Source of the DNA: Kitasatospora fiedleri
Lineage (GTDB): Bacteria > Actinomycetota > Actinomycetes > Streptomycetales > Streptomycetaceae
Assembly: GCF_948472415.1 (NCBI RefSeq)
Contig: NZ_OX419519.1
Location: 3,534,001 to 3,598,000 of the forward strand
Reading direction: 5' to 3'
Length of the DNA stretch: 64,000 nucleotides
Both the position numbers and the translations under genes were made by a program. The notes below the pieces were generated by a model, which saw only the letters and a list, made by a program, of their open reading frames with translations, was not told where the DNA came from and ran no database searches. The number at the start of each line of letters is the position of its first letter. The stretch's first letter is position 1. This document shows, piece after piece, positions 24,446 to 34,110 of this stretch.

Positions 24446-24471
24446 TGTGGATAACTCGCCCCTGTGGATAA
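24446..24471 (-). promoter_or_regulatory. Pair of DnaA-box-like sites (TTATCCACA)
   Basis: TGTGGATAA occurs at 24446-24454 and again at 24463-24471, i.e. two direct copies of TTATCCACA on the minus strand, 17 bp apart start to start. They match the general bacterial DnaA consensus exactly. They lie about 130 bp upstream of the first Tad gene, far from any sign of an origin. Confidence 0.5.
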
Positions 24472-24682
24472 CCGAGGTCACTCGGACGGGGGCTAAAGCA
24501 GTTCGGAATTGACGCTTCGGGTATGTCGATATGACACTCACACAACTACGCAGAGTGACAAAAACTTGGGGTGCGAAGAACCCTCGACAACGGCTCCGGA
24601 GCCGCTGGAGCACCCCCCGCAACCACCGGCACCACCACTCCCTGCAGGCTCAACTGCCTACGGAAACGGGCCCGGACATGCG

Positions 24683-24715
24683 ACGACCCCCGCCGGGGGG
24701 GAGAGCGGGGGTCGT
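24683..24715. terminator. 11-bp hairpin in the region upstream of the HAD gene
   Basis: ACGACCCCCGC (24683-24693) pairs with GCGGGGGTCGT (24705-24715). It could be an attenuator or terminator in the leader of the HAD gene; which strand is used is not clear. Confidence 0.45.
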
Positions 24716-24882
24716 CTATCCACGGCCCGGCTCGGGGGGGAGGAGCCGGACCGGGTTAGCACGGTCGCGCGAACGATCCGTGACTTCCATGGTGTACCCG
24801 ACCGGCCAGAAACACAAACCCGCACGCCCGCGGGTCCACCGAATGGCCCTCCCTTTTGTCCGCCCCTCTATCCTCGGTTCCC

Positions 24883-25788
24883 GTGGACACCACCGAGAAC
24901 GCCGACTTCGCCGACCGCGACGCCGCTGCCGGGCCCGACGCGGGCGCCGGAACCGGCCACCGCGCGGACCGGGGCGGCCACGACGCGCCCCGCACCGCCG
25001 CCTTCTTCGACCTCGACAAGACGATCATCGCCAAGTCCAGCGCGCTCGCGTTCAGCCGCCCCTTCTACCAGGGCGGCCTGATCAACCGCCGCTCGGTGGT
25101 GAAGAGCGCCTACACCCAGTTCATCTTCCTGGTCGGCGGCGCGGACCACGACCAGATGGAGAAGATGCGGGCCTACCTGTCCTCGCTCACCCGCGGCTGG
25201 AACGTCCAGCAGGTCCGGGAGATCGTCGCGGAGACCCTGCACGGCATGATCGACCCGCTCATCTACGACGAGGCGGCCTCGCTGATCGAGCAGCACCACG
25301 CGGCCGGACGGGACGTGGTGATCGTCAGCAGCTCGGGCTCCGAGGTGGTCGAACCGATCGGCCAACTGCTCGGCGCGGACCACGTGATCGCCACCCGGCT
25401 GCACGTCGAGGAGGGCCGCTACACCGGCGAGATCGAGTACTACGCGTACGCCGAGAACAAGGCGGCGGCGATCCGGGAGCTGGCCGAGCGGGAGGGCTAC
25501 GACCTGGCCAACTGCTACGCGTACAGCGACTCCTCGACCGACCTGCCGATGCTGGAGGCCGTCGGCCACCCGGCCGCGGTCAACCCGGACCGGGCGCTGC
25601 GCAAGGAGGCGGCGGCCCGCGAGTGGCCGGTGCTGGCGTTCAGCCGGCCGGTCGAACTGACCCGCAGGCTCCCGGAGTTCCACGCGCCGAGCCGCTCGGT
25701 GGTGGCCGCGGTGGCGATCGGCACGGCGGTGCTGACGGCCGGGGTGCTCTGGTACAGCGCGCGGCGGCGGCGTCCGGCGGCGGCCTGA
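24883..25788 (+). CDS. HAD-IB family phosphatase with C-terminal membrane anchor
   Basis: 301 residues from GTG 24883 (TTG 24856 would add nine). Motif I FFDLDKTII, motif II IVSSSGSEVVEP, motif III/IV SDSSTDLPMLEAVG, the SerB-like HAD-IB pattern. Insert residues 60-150 form the cap. A single membrane helix near the C-terminus (VVAAVAIGTAVLTAGVLWY) is followed by a basic tail, so it is likely anchored with the catalytic part in the cytoplasm. Streptomyces orthologues are annotated as morphological-differentiation-associated; in mycobacteria the homologue (Rv3661) also neighbours the cpaE-like gene. Substrate unknown. Confidence 0.88.
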   Translation: MDTTENADFADRDAAAGPDAGAGTGHRADRGGHDAPRTAAFFDLDKTIIAKSSALAFSRPFYQGGLINRRSVVKSAYTQFIFLVGGADHDQMEKMRAYLSSLTRGWNVQQVREIVAETLHGMIDPLIYDEAASLIEQHHAAGRDVVIVSSSGSEVVEPIGQLLGADHVIATRLHVEEGRYTGEIEYYAYAENKAAAIRELAEREGYDLANCYAYSDSSTDLPMLEAVGHPAAVNPDRALRKEAAAREWPVLAFSRPVELTRRLPEFHAPSRSVVAAVAIGTAVLTAGVLWYSARRRRPAAA

Positions 25789-25789
25789 A

Positions 25790-25813
25790 CGGCGGCGGGT
25801 CCGACCGCCGCCG
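25790..25813 (+). terminator. Hairpin after the HAD phosphatase gene
   Basis: CGGCGGCGG and CCGCCGCCG form a 9-bp stem with loop GTCCGA, starting one base after the stop codon. It separates the HAD transcript from the downstream RNA gene. Confidence 0.6.
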
Positions 25814-25900
25814 GGTTCGCCAAATCGGACAAACCTCTACGCAAACCCGTAAAGAACCTGTTTTCGGGTTCCTCTTTCGGCGGATCTGAGGTAGAAATGG

Positions 25901-26135
25901 GGTACGGCCCGCGAGACCCGGTCAGGACCCCAAGAGGTCGAACCGACAACGCAGTTAAGGCCCCACGGACCGATGTACGGACAACCGGGCACCCACATGC
26001 AGCCGACCCGCTGACGGGCCGCCGCACCAGGCGAACGGGCACAGGACCCCGCCTGATGGGCATAGAAACGGTGCATGCACTGGTAACCCGGTCTCCGTAC
26101 CAGCGGCGACGCCCGGAAGTCTCGGGCGTCGCCGC
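25901..26135 (+). ncRNA. scr3559/Ms1-type 6S-like RNA
   Basis: The gap between the HAD phosphatase gene and the Fic-like gene is exactly where S. coelicolor encodes scr3559, a 6S-like RNA, and synteny was used to find the related Ms1 of mycobacteria. The sequence folds as expected: the 5' end GGTACGG (25901-25907) pairs with CCGTACC (26095-26101), and AGACC (25914-25918) pairs with GGTCT (26090-26094), closing a rod over a large internal region. A 13-bp perfect hairpin at 26103-26135 would terminate it. A -10-like TAGAAA lies at 25892-25897. Ms1-type RNA binds core RNA polymerase. Exact ends are inferred. Confidence 0.65.
26103..26135 (+). terminator. Terminator of the 6S-like RNA
   Basis: GCGGCGACGCCCG (26103-26115) pairs perfectly with CGGGCGTCGCCGC (26123-26135), loop GAAGTCT. 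It is the strongest hairpin in the gap and follows the closing stem of the RNA directly. Confidence 0.7.
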
Positions 26136-26253
26136 AACTGCGTTCCGGGACCGGTGGGTTCCGGAACCGACGGATTCCGGCACCGCGCGGGGCCGGCCCG
26201 CACCCGGGCAGGACCGCGCCGAGGCAGGACCGACCCGCGTCCGGGCGGGGCCC

Positions 26254-27135
26254 TCAGACCATGCCGCGCTGCATCGCCTCGCACACCGCGGTGCTCTCGC
26301 GCACGCCCAGCCCGAGCCCGGCGGCGCAGTGCACCAGCCAGCGGGACACGCCCTCAGGGGTGCCCTCCAGGTAGCCGAGCAGGGCCTGCCGGTAGGCGGC
26401 GGTGCCGAGTTCGGCGAGGCCGACCTCGGCGGGGCAGATCGCCTTCGGGTCGAGGCCCTCTGCGGTCAGCACGATCCGCTGGGCGGCCCGGGCGACCAGC
26501 CCGTTGTGGGTGCCGAACGGGCGCAGCGCGAGCAGTTCGCCGTGCACGACGGCGGCGACCACCAGGGCGGGCGCGCCGCCGGTGGGGCGTTCGGTGCGGG
26601 CGGTGAGCAGCCCGGCGAGCTGGTCGAGGCGGGCGGCCGTCTCGGCGGGCGGGGGCGGCGGCGGGAGTTCGCCGACCGGGCCGGCCGGGGCCTCGCCCTC
26701 GGTGGCGGCGACCTCCCGCGGGAACAGCGGCGCGGCCTCCTCGCCGTCGCGGCGCGGGCGGCCGGCCGCGGGGTCGCCGTCGCCGACGGCGAGCAGGTGG
26801 AGCCGGGCCAGCACCTGGAGCGGGGAGGTGCGCCAGACGCTGAGCAGCTGGCCGGCCTCGGCGGACAGGCGGAGCGCGGCGCCGACCGTGCGGGCCTCGG
26901 GGTCGGCGCCGAAGTCGGTGCGGCGGCGGACCTCCTCCAGCGGCCAGTCGGCGCCGTCCAGGGCGGCCGAGGCGCGGGCGCCGCGCAGCGCGGACTCGGA
27001 GGTCACCTCGCCCGCCCGGCGCCGCATCACGCGGTGCCCGTAGAGGCGGTCGACGTTCTTGCGCACTTCGGCGACGGCCTCGGGGACCCCGGCGAGCTGG
27101 GCCAGCGGGGCGAGCGGGTCAGTTCCTGTGGTCAC
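26254..27135 (-). CDS. Fic-fold protein with a degenerate active site
   Basis: 293 residues from GTG 27135. Its second half has the Fic-type helix pair: LLALRPFGTHNGLVARAAQR corresponds to the Fic motif HPFxxGNGRxxR, but the catalytic His is Arg and the anion-binding GNGR is altered to HNGL. A Pro-rich linker (ELPPPPPP) splits the protein around residue 160. Streptomyces orthologues (SCO3559) carry the old label 'oxidoreductase', for which I see no support. AMP transfer is unlikely with these changes. It converges on the 6S-like RNA and is divergent from the CooC-like ATPase. Confidence 0.7.
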   Translation of the reverse strand: MTTGTDPLAPLAQLAGVPEAVAEVRKNVDRLYGHRVMRRRAGEVTSESALRGARASAALDGADWPLEEVRRRTDFGADPEARTVGAALRLSAEAGQLLSVWRTSPLQVLARLHLLAVGDGDPAAGRPRRDGEEAAPLFPREVAATEGEAPAGPVGELPPPPPPAETAARLDQLAGLLTARTERPTGGAPALVVAAVVHGELLALRPFGTHNGLVARAAQRIVLTAEGLDPKAICPAEVGLAELGTAAYRQALLGYLEGTPEGVSRWLVHCAAGLGLGVRESTAVCEAMQRGMV

Positions 27136-27339
27136 CTACCCGAGAGTAATGAATCCACCGGGCGACCGGGAGGCAACCCCCGGGTCACCCTTTCGTGGCA
27201 ATCCGCCTTTCCCTCATGTGCGCCACCCCAAACCACCGCTAGCATGTCCACTAATCGGTGACGATAACGGTTTCCAACAAGCGCCGGGGCCGCCAGGCCC
27301 CCACGGACACCACAGAGCCAGAGAGTCGGAGACTCAGAG

Positions 27340-28326
27340 ATGAAGATCGCCTTCGTCGGCAAGGGCGGCAGCGGCAAGACCACCCTGTCCGCCCTGTTCA
27401 TCCGCCACCTGGCCGCCGTCGGCCGCCCGGTGCTCGCCGTCGACGCCGACATCAACCAGCACCTGGGCCCGGCCCTCGGCCTGACGGACGCCCAGGCCGC
27501 CGCGCTCCCCTCGCTGGGCGCCCACCTGCCGGAGATCAAGGAGTACCTGCGCGGCGACAACCCGCTGATCCGCTCCGCCGAGGAGATGATCAAGACCACC
27601 CCGCCCGGCCCCGGCTCCCGGCTGCTGCGAATCGTCGAGGAGAACCCGGTGTACGAGGCCTGCGCCCGCCCGGTCGCCCTGGACGAGGGCTCGGTCCGGC
27701 TGCTGGCGACCGGCGCGTTCACCGAGGAGGACCTCGGGGTGGCCTGCTACCACTCCAAGGTCGGCGCGGTGGAGCTGCTGCTCAACCACCTGCTGGACGG
27801 TCCGGACGAGTACCTGGTCACCGACATGACGGCCGGCTCCGACTCCTTCGCCTCCGGCCTGTTCACCCGCTTCGACCTGACCTTCCTGGTCGCCGAACCC
27901 ACCCGCAAGGGCGTCTCGGTCTACCGCCAGTACAAGGAGTACGCCCAGGACTTCGACGTCCACCTGCGGGTGGTCGGTAACAAGGTGCAGAGCCCGGACG
28001 ACCTCGCCTTCCTGCGCCGCGAGGTCGGCGAGGACCTGTACGCCTGCTTCGGGCAGTCCGGCTGGGTGCGGCGGCTGGAGCGCGGGGACGAGCCGCCGCT
28101 GCGCGAGCTGGAGCCCGCGAACCGGGAGGTGCTGGCCCGGCTGCGGACCGCCGCCGACGCCGCCCACGGGCTGCGCGACCCGCGCCGGTACAGCGCCCAG
28201 GCGGCCCGCTTCCACCTGCGCAACGCGGAGAGCTGGGGCAACGCCAAGGTCGGCGCCGACCTGGCCGACCAGGTCGACCCGGACTACGTGCTGGGCGCCG
28301 AGCGGGCCAGCACCGCCGGGGTCTGA
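27340..28326 (+). CDS. CooC-like MinD-family ATPase
   Basis: 328 residues. Deviant Walker A KGGSGKTTLSALF at residues 8-20, switch I VDADINQHLG, and a CooC-type VTDMTAGSDSFASGL with the A' region. CooC and HypB-like relatives load nickel into enzymes; other members help assemble metal centres or organise large complexes. No metal enzyme is encoded nearby, so the client is unknown. The ATG follows a purine-rich GGAGACTCAGAG. The gene ends just ahead of a strong terminator, so it is probably transcribed alone. Confidence 0.82.
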   Translation: MKIAFVGKGGSGKTTLSALFIRHLAAVGRPVLAVDADINQHLGPALGLTDAQAAALPSLGAHLPEIKEYLRGDNPLIRSAEEMIKTTPPGPGSRLLRIVEENPVYEACARPVALDEGSVRLLATGAFTEEDLGVACYHSKVGAVELLLNHLLDGPDEYLVTDMTAGSDSFASGLFTRFDLTFLVAEPTRKGVSVYRQYKEYAQDFDVHLRVVGNKVQSPDDLAFLRREVGEDLYACFGQSGWVRRLERGDEPPLRELEPANREVLARLRTAADAAHGLRDPRRYSAQAARFHLRNAESWGNAKVGADLADQVDPDYVLGAERASTAGV

Positions 28327-28349
28327 GCCGGCACCTCGCTCCACCGCCC

Positions 28350-28389
28350 CGAGGGGCCGGTCCGCCCAGCCCGGCGGACCGGCCCCTCG
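28350..28389 (+). terminator. 17-bp perfect terminator hairpin
   Basis: 28350-28366 is exactly complementary to 28373-28389, loop CAGCCC, 24 bp after the stop of the CooC-like gene. Confidence 0.8.
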
Positions 28390-28744
28390 TGCCTTCCCGC
28401 CGGGAAATTCCCGACCGGTCCGGGCGCCACACGATGTGGTGAACGCCCCTATTTGTACTGGCACTCGAAGCACACGCTGTGCAAAGGTTCCATTACTCTC
28501 GGTTTACCAACTCTTGAACCACCGGACGCCACGGGCCGTCGCCACCGCGCCCCAGGCCCCGCCGCACCCCGCAACGCCACACCTCGCCGCACCTCGCAAC
28601 GCGCCGCCACGCACGCTCCACACGGCCGCGCCGCCACCCCGCCGCACCCGCCACACCCGCTGTGACCCACGACAGCCGATCCGACCAGACCCACCGCCGG
28701 ACCTGACTGCGTTCGTTCCCCCGGAAGAAGACGGGAAGACACCC
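28390..28744. other. 355-bp leader/promoter region of the SulP-carbonic anhydrase gene
   Basis: No gene is convincing here. Bases about 28430-28520 are much less G+C-rich than average, which suggests a promoter; the rest is CACC/GCCG-rich simple sequence. A long 5' leader is possible. Confidence 0.45.
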
Positions 28745-31081
28745 ATGACACTCGACGTCTCCAGCGCCCCCACCGCCTCCGACACCACCGACCACGCCCC
28801 GCCGCCGCACGGCGGCACCCCGGGCCGGGTCCGCGTCCTGCTGGCGCACGACCTGCCCGCCTCCCTCGCGGTGTTCCTCATCGCGGTGCCGTTCTCGCTC
28901 GGCATCGCGCTGGCCACCGGCGCCCCGCTGACGGCCGGTCTGGTCGCCGCCGCGGTGGGCGGGCTGGTGGCCGGCTTCCTCGGCGGCACCCACCTCCAGG
29001 TCAGTGGCCCGTCCGCGGCGCTGACCGTGGTCACCGCCGGGGTGATCGCCCAGTACGGCTGGCCGACCGCCTGCCTGGTCACCGTCGCCGCCGGCCTGCT
29101 GCAACTGCTGCTCGGCTCGCTGCGGGTGGCCCGCGCCGCGCTCGCCGTCTCGCCCGCCGTGGTGCACGGCATGCTGGCCGGTGTCGGCGTGACCATCGCG
29201 ATCGCCCAACTGCACGTCATCCTCGGCGGCACGCCGCACAGTTCGGCCCTGGCCGACCTGCGCGCGCTGCCCGGCGAGCTGGCCGGTCCGCACCTGCCCG
29301 CACTGATGGTCGGCCTGCTGGCGCTCGCGATCCTGTACGGCTGGCCCCGGCTCGGCCGACTGCCCGGCGCGGCCGGCCGGATCGGCGCCCGGCTGGCCCG
29401 GCTGCCCGCCGCGCTGGTCGCGGTGGCCGCCGCCACCGCGCTGTCGCTGCTGGCCGAGCTGCGGCTGGCCCGGGTCGAGCTCCCGGTCTGGGAGCACCAC
29501 CAGTTCTTCTCGCTGCCCTCCTCCGCCCTGCTGTCCGACCACTGGGCGGTGCTGCTCGGCCTGGTGCTGACGGTCACCGCGGTGGCCGGCGTGGAGTCGC
29601 TGCTGTCCTCCGTCGCGGTCGACCGGATGACCCGCCGCCGCGGCGACCTGGACCGCGAGCTGCGCGCCCAGGGCGCGTCCAACCTGTTCTCCGGGCTGCT
29701 CGGCGGCCTCCCGGTGGCCGGCGGCGCCGTCCGCTCCACGGCCAACGTGCAGGCCGGGGCGGCCACCCGGGCCTCCGCGGTGCTGCACGGCTGCTGGGTG
29801 CTGGTCGCCGCGCTCGCGCTGACCGCCGGGCTGCGGCGGATTCCGCTGGCCGCGCTGGCCGCGCTGGTGCTGGTGGTCGGCGTGCAGATGGTGAGCTTCG
29901 CGCACATCCGCCGGGTGCACCGGCACCGCGAGTTCCCGGTGTACCTGGCCACCGTGCTCGGAGTGGTGCTGCTCGGCGTCCCGCTCGGGGTGGTGCTCGG
30001 CGGCGCGGTGGCCATGCTGCTCGCCCTCTACCGGCTGACCCGCGCTCACGTCGACGTGCTGGCCGAGGAGGACGGCTCGTACACCGTCCGCACCCACGGC
30101 CCGCTGACCTTCGCCGCCGTCCCCAAGCTGAGCCGGGCGCTGACCCGGATTCCGGCCGGGGCCCGGGTGACGGTCCACCACGACGGCTCGTTCCTGGACC
30201 ACGCCGCCTACGAGGCGCTGCACGCCTGGCGCACCGGCCACCAGGACTCCGGCGCGCAGGTGGCGATGCTGACCGAGCGCCGGCCGAACGACGTGCTGGA
30301 CCCGGACGGCACCGTCCGCGCGGGCAGCTCCCCCGGCCCGCACCGCTGCCGGGCCTGGACGCCCTGGGTCGGCCACCACTGCATCGAGCAGAACGAGGAC
30401 GACCCGCACGTCCGCCTGCTCGACGGCGTCCGCGGCTTCCAGCAGCACACCGCCCCGCTGGTCCGCCAGGAGCTGGCCCGCCTCGCCCGGGACGGCCAGA
30501 CGCCCTCGCAGCTCTTCCTCACCTGCGCGGACTCCCGGATGGTCACCAGCATGATCACCAGCTCCGGCCCCGGAGACCTCTTCACCGTCCGCAACGTCGG
30601 CAACCTGGCCCCCGCCCCGTACGAGCCGGGTGCCGCCGATGACTCGGTGGCCGCCGCCGTCCAGTACGCGGTGGAGGTCCTGGAGGTCGCCTCGATCACG
30701 GTCTGCGGGCACTCCGGCTGCGGCGCGATGAAGGCCCTGCTGGACGGCGTCACCGAGGCGTCCGGCCCGCCCACCGCGCTGGCCCGCTGGCTGCGCAACG
30801 GCCGCAGCTCGCTGGACCGCCTGCGGCGCGCCCCCGCCGAGTTCGAGGGCCGTCCCGCGGCGGACGTGGTCGAGCAGCTGTGCATCACCAACGTGGTGCA
30901 GCAACTCGACCAACTGCTGGCCAACCCGGCGGTGGGGCGCCGGGTCGCGGACGGTTCGCTGCGGCTGGTCGGGATGTACTTCGACTTCGCCACGGCCCAG
31001 ACCTACGTGCTGGACGCCGCGACCGGCCGGTTCACCCCGGTGCACGCGCGGGTGGAGCCGGAGCAGGACCTGGCCGCGTAG
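28745..31081 (+). CDS. SulP anion transporter fused to beta-carbonic anhydrase
   Basis: 778 residues. Residues about 35-430 are a SulP transporter with ten or more helices (LPASLAVFLIAVPFSLGIAL, GGTHLQVSGPSAALTVV). A STAS-like segment (about 440-515; FAAVPKLSRAL..., HDGSFLDHAAYEAL) follows. The last 240 residues are a complete beta-class carbonic anhydrase: zinc ligands in CADSRM (Cys, with Asp/Arg dyad) and HSGCGAM (His, Cys). Such fusions are taken to import bicarbonate and interconvert it with CO2 at the membrane, supplying carboxylases or controlling pH. Substrate preference (bicarbonate versus sulphate) is inferred from the fusion. Confidence 0.9.
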   Translation: MTLDVSSAPTASDTTDHAPPPHGGTPGRVRVLLAHDLPASLAVFLIAVPFSLGIALATGAPLTAGLVAAAVGGLVAGFLGGTHLQVSGPSAALTVVTAGVIAQYGWPTACLVTVAAGLLQLLLGSLRVARAALAVSPAVVHGMLAGVGVTIAIAQLHVILGGTPHSSALADLRALPGELAGPHLPALMVGLLALAILYGWPRLGRLPGAAGRIGARLARLPAALVAVAAATALSLLAELRLARVELPVWEHHQFFSLPSSALLSDHWAVLLGLVLTVTAVAGVESLLSSVAVDRMTRRRGDLDRELRAQGASNLFSGLLGGLPVAGGAVRSTANVQAGAATRASAVLHGCWVLVAALALTAGLRRIPLAALAALVLVVGVQMVSFAHIRRVHRHREFPVYLATVLGVVLLGVPLGVVLGGAVAMLLALYRLTRAHVDVLAEEDGSYTVRTHGPLTFAAVPKLSRALTRIPAGARVTVHHDGSFLDHAAYEALHAWRTGHQDSGAQVAMLTERRPNDVLDPDGTVRAGSSPGPHRCRAWTPWVGHHCIEQNEDDPHVRLLDGVRGFQQHTAPLVRQELARLARDGQTPSQLFLTCADSRMVTSMITSSGPGDLFTVRNVGNLAPAPYEPGAADDSVAAAVQYAVEVLEVASITVCGHSGCGAMKALLDGVTEASGPPTALARWLRNGRSSLDRLRRAPAEFEGRPAADVVEQLCITNVVQQLDQLLANPAVGRRVADGSLRLVGMYFDFATAQTYVLDAATGRFTPVHARVEPEQDLAA

Positions 31082-31150
31082 GAGGCGCGAGCCGCCGGTA
31101 CGAGCCGCACGCTACGCGCCGGACGACGCGTGCGGCCGCGAACGCCCGCA

Positions 31151-31214
31151 ACGACGGAGGCCCGTCACGACGGAGACCCGCAACGACGGAGACCCGTCAC
31201 GACGGAGGCCCGCG
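31151..31214. repeat. Four 16-bp tandem repeats downstream of the SulP-CA gene
   Basis: ACGACGGAGGCCCGTC and close variants repeat four times (starts 31151, 31167, 31183, 31199), running directly into a terminator hairpin. Confidence 0.9.
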
Positions 31215-31240
31215 GGAGCGGTCGGCCGCTCCCGCGGGCC
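31207..31240. terminator. Bidirectional terminator, 15-bp perfect stem
   Basis: 31207-31221 pairs exactly with 31226-31240 around loop TCGG. It sits between two convergent genes and can serve both. Confidence 0.85.
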
Positions 31241-31245
31241 CGGCG

Positions 31246-31752
31246 TCACCGCAGCAGCCGGACCAGATCGGCCGGGGTCACGTAGCCCGGCCAGCGGTGG
31301 TCGGTGAAGAGGTGCACGCCGGCGTCCTGGTAGCACTGGTCGACGAGTTGGGAGCAGATCATGTGCCGGGTGGTGGCGACGAAGCGCCGCAGCGGGGGGC
31401 CCGCCGGGAGGTGCAGGCGGACGGCGGCGAGGGCGAGGTAGTCGGCGAAGCTGTAGGGGGTGCCGAGGTAGGAGTGGGCGGCCGCGGTGATCGCGGCGCG
31501 CTGGCCGTCGGTGAGCGGTATCCGGCCGGTGGACCAGCGCGCGGGGACGCCGTCGTAGCCGGAGAGCGGTTCGAGCCGCGCCCCGCCGGGCTGGGCCTCC
31601 AGCAGGCGGTCGTCGCCGAGGTAGACGAAGGCGTGCTCGTAGTCGGCGAATCCGTCGCCGTTGAGGAACTGGCCGATCCGGATCAGGCGGCCGATGGCGC
31701 CGTCCATCCGGACGACCGCGAAGTCGCCGGGGAGGGGTGGGGTGGCGGTCAT
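31246..31752 (-). CDS. YiiX/YebB-like permuted papain-fold protein
   Basis: 168 residues from ATG 31752 with GGAGG nearby. It shows the permuted NlpC/P60 pattern: an N-terminal GDFAVV strand, His in YEHAFVYLGDD, and the Cys helix ICSQLVDQCYQ near residue 130 after YLGTPYSFADYLAL. Family members are cysteine amidases or peptidases, some acting on lipids; the substrate here is unknown. No signal peptide is seen, so it is probably cytoplasmic. Its ribosome site lies in the arm of an inverted repeat (31761-31789). Confidence 0.75.
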   Translation of the reverse strand: MTATPPLPGDFAVVRMDGAIGRLIRIGQFLNGDGFADYEHAFVYLGDDRLLEAQPGGARLEPLSGYDGVPARWSTGRIPLTDGQRAAITAAAHSYLGTPYSFADYLALAAVRLHLPAGPPLRRFVATTRHMICSQLVDQCYQDAGVHLFTDHRWPGYVTPADLVRLLR

Positions 31753-31760
31753 GGTGGTAC

Positions 31761-31789
31761 CTCCATCATGGTTGCTCAGAGTGATGGAG
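31761..31789 (-). promoter_or_regulatory. Inverted repeat that could cover the ribosome site of the YiiX-like gene
   Basis: CTCCATCA (31761-31768) is complementary to TGATGGAG (31782-31789), with 13 bases between. In the mRNA of the minus-strand gene, the 3' arm contains most of the GGAGG that precedes its ATG at 31752. It may be a translational switch, or an operator for the divergent genes. Confidence 0.4.
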
Positions 31790-32063
31790 TAGGCACTCTC
31801 AGTGGAGTGCCGGTCGACGGGGGCGTCAAGGCGCCGTGCGGGATTGACCGGCGCGAGGGGCGGGAAAACGTGGTGGGGACCGGCGGAAGCGCCGGGGCCG
31901 CGCCCACCTGGGGCGGAGTCCTGATCCGGTCAAAGGTCTACACCAATTTCCCGGCAGCACTTGTCAACGGAGCTGTCGGCCTGGTGAGCTGTGCGCTGGG
32001 ACACACGGGACAATCCCTCCGCACGGGGTTCCCCGGCATTTGAGACTCGATGAGGAGTGCGCG

Positions 32064-34019
<1,956 letters not shown>

Positions 34020-34030
34020 TCCGCCACCGC

Positions 34031-34085
34031 CCCGACGGGCCGGGCCCCGATCCGCACCGCGCGGATCGGGGCCCGGCCCGTCGGG
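34031..34085. terminator. 25-bp perfect bidirectional terminator
   Basis: 34031-34055 is exactly complementary to 34061-34085, loop ACCGC. It lies between the convergent acsA and beta-lactamase-like genes. Confidence 0.88.
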
Positions 34086-34110
34086 CATCCGGGACCGGTC
34101 GGCCCCGGGG

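Larger units (their letters stand above)
24317..24882. other. 566-bp divergent control region between the Tad operon and the HAD gene
   Basis: No convincing gene. It holds two DnaA-box-like sites (24446-24471), a hairpin at 24683-24715 and a smaller one near 24727-24748. The DNA from about 24420 to 24570 is less G+C-rich than its surroundings, as expected for promoters. It should contain the promoters of both transcription units. Confidence 0.55.

Noticed and set aside
24446..24471. Replication origin
   Set aside because: Only two DnaA boxes are present and no dnaA, dnaN, gyrB or A+T-rich unwinding region is near; the actinobacterial origin has many more boxes.
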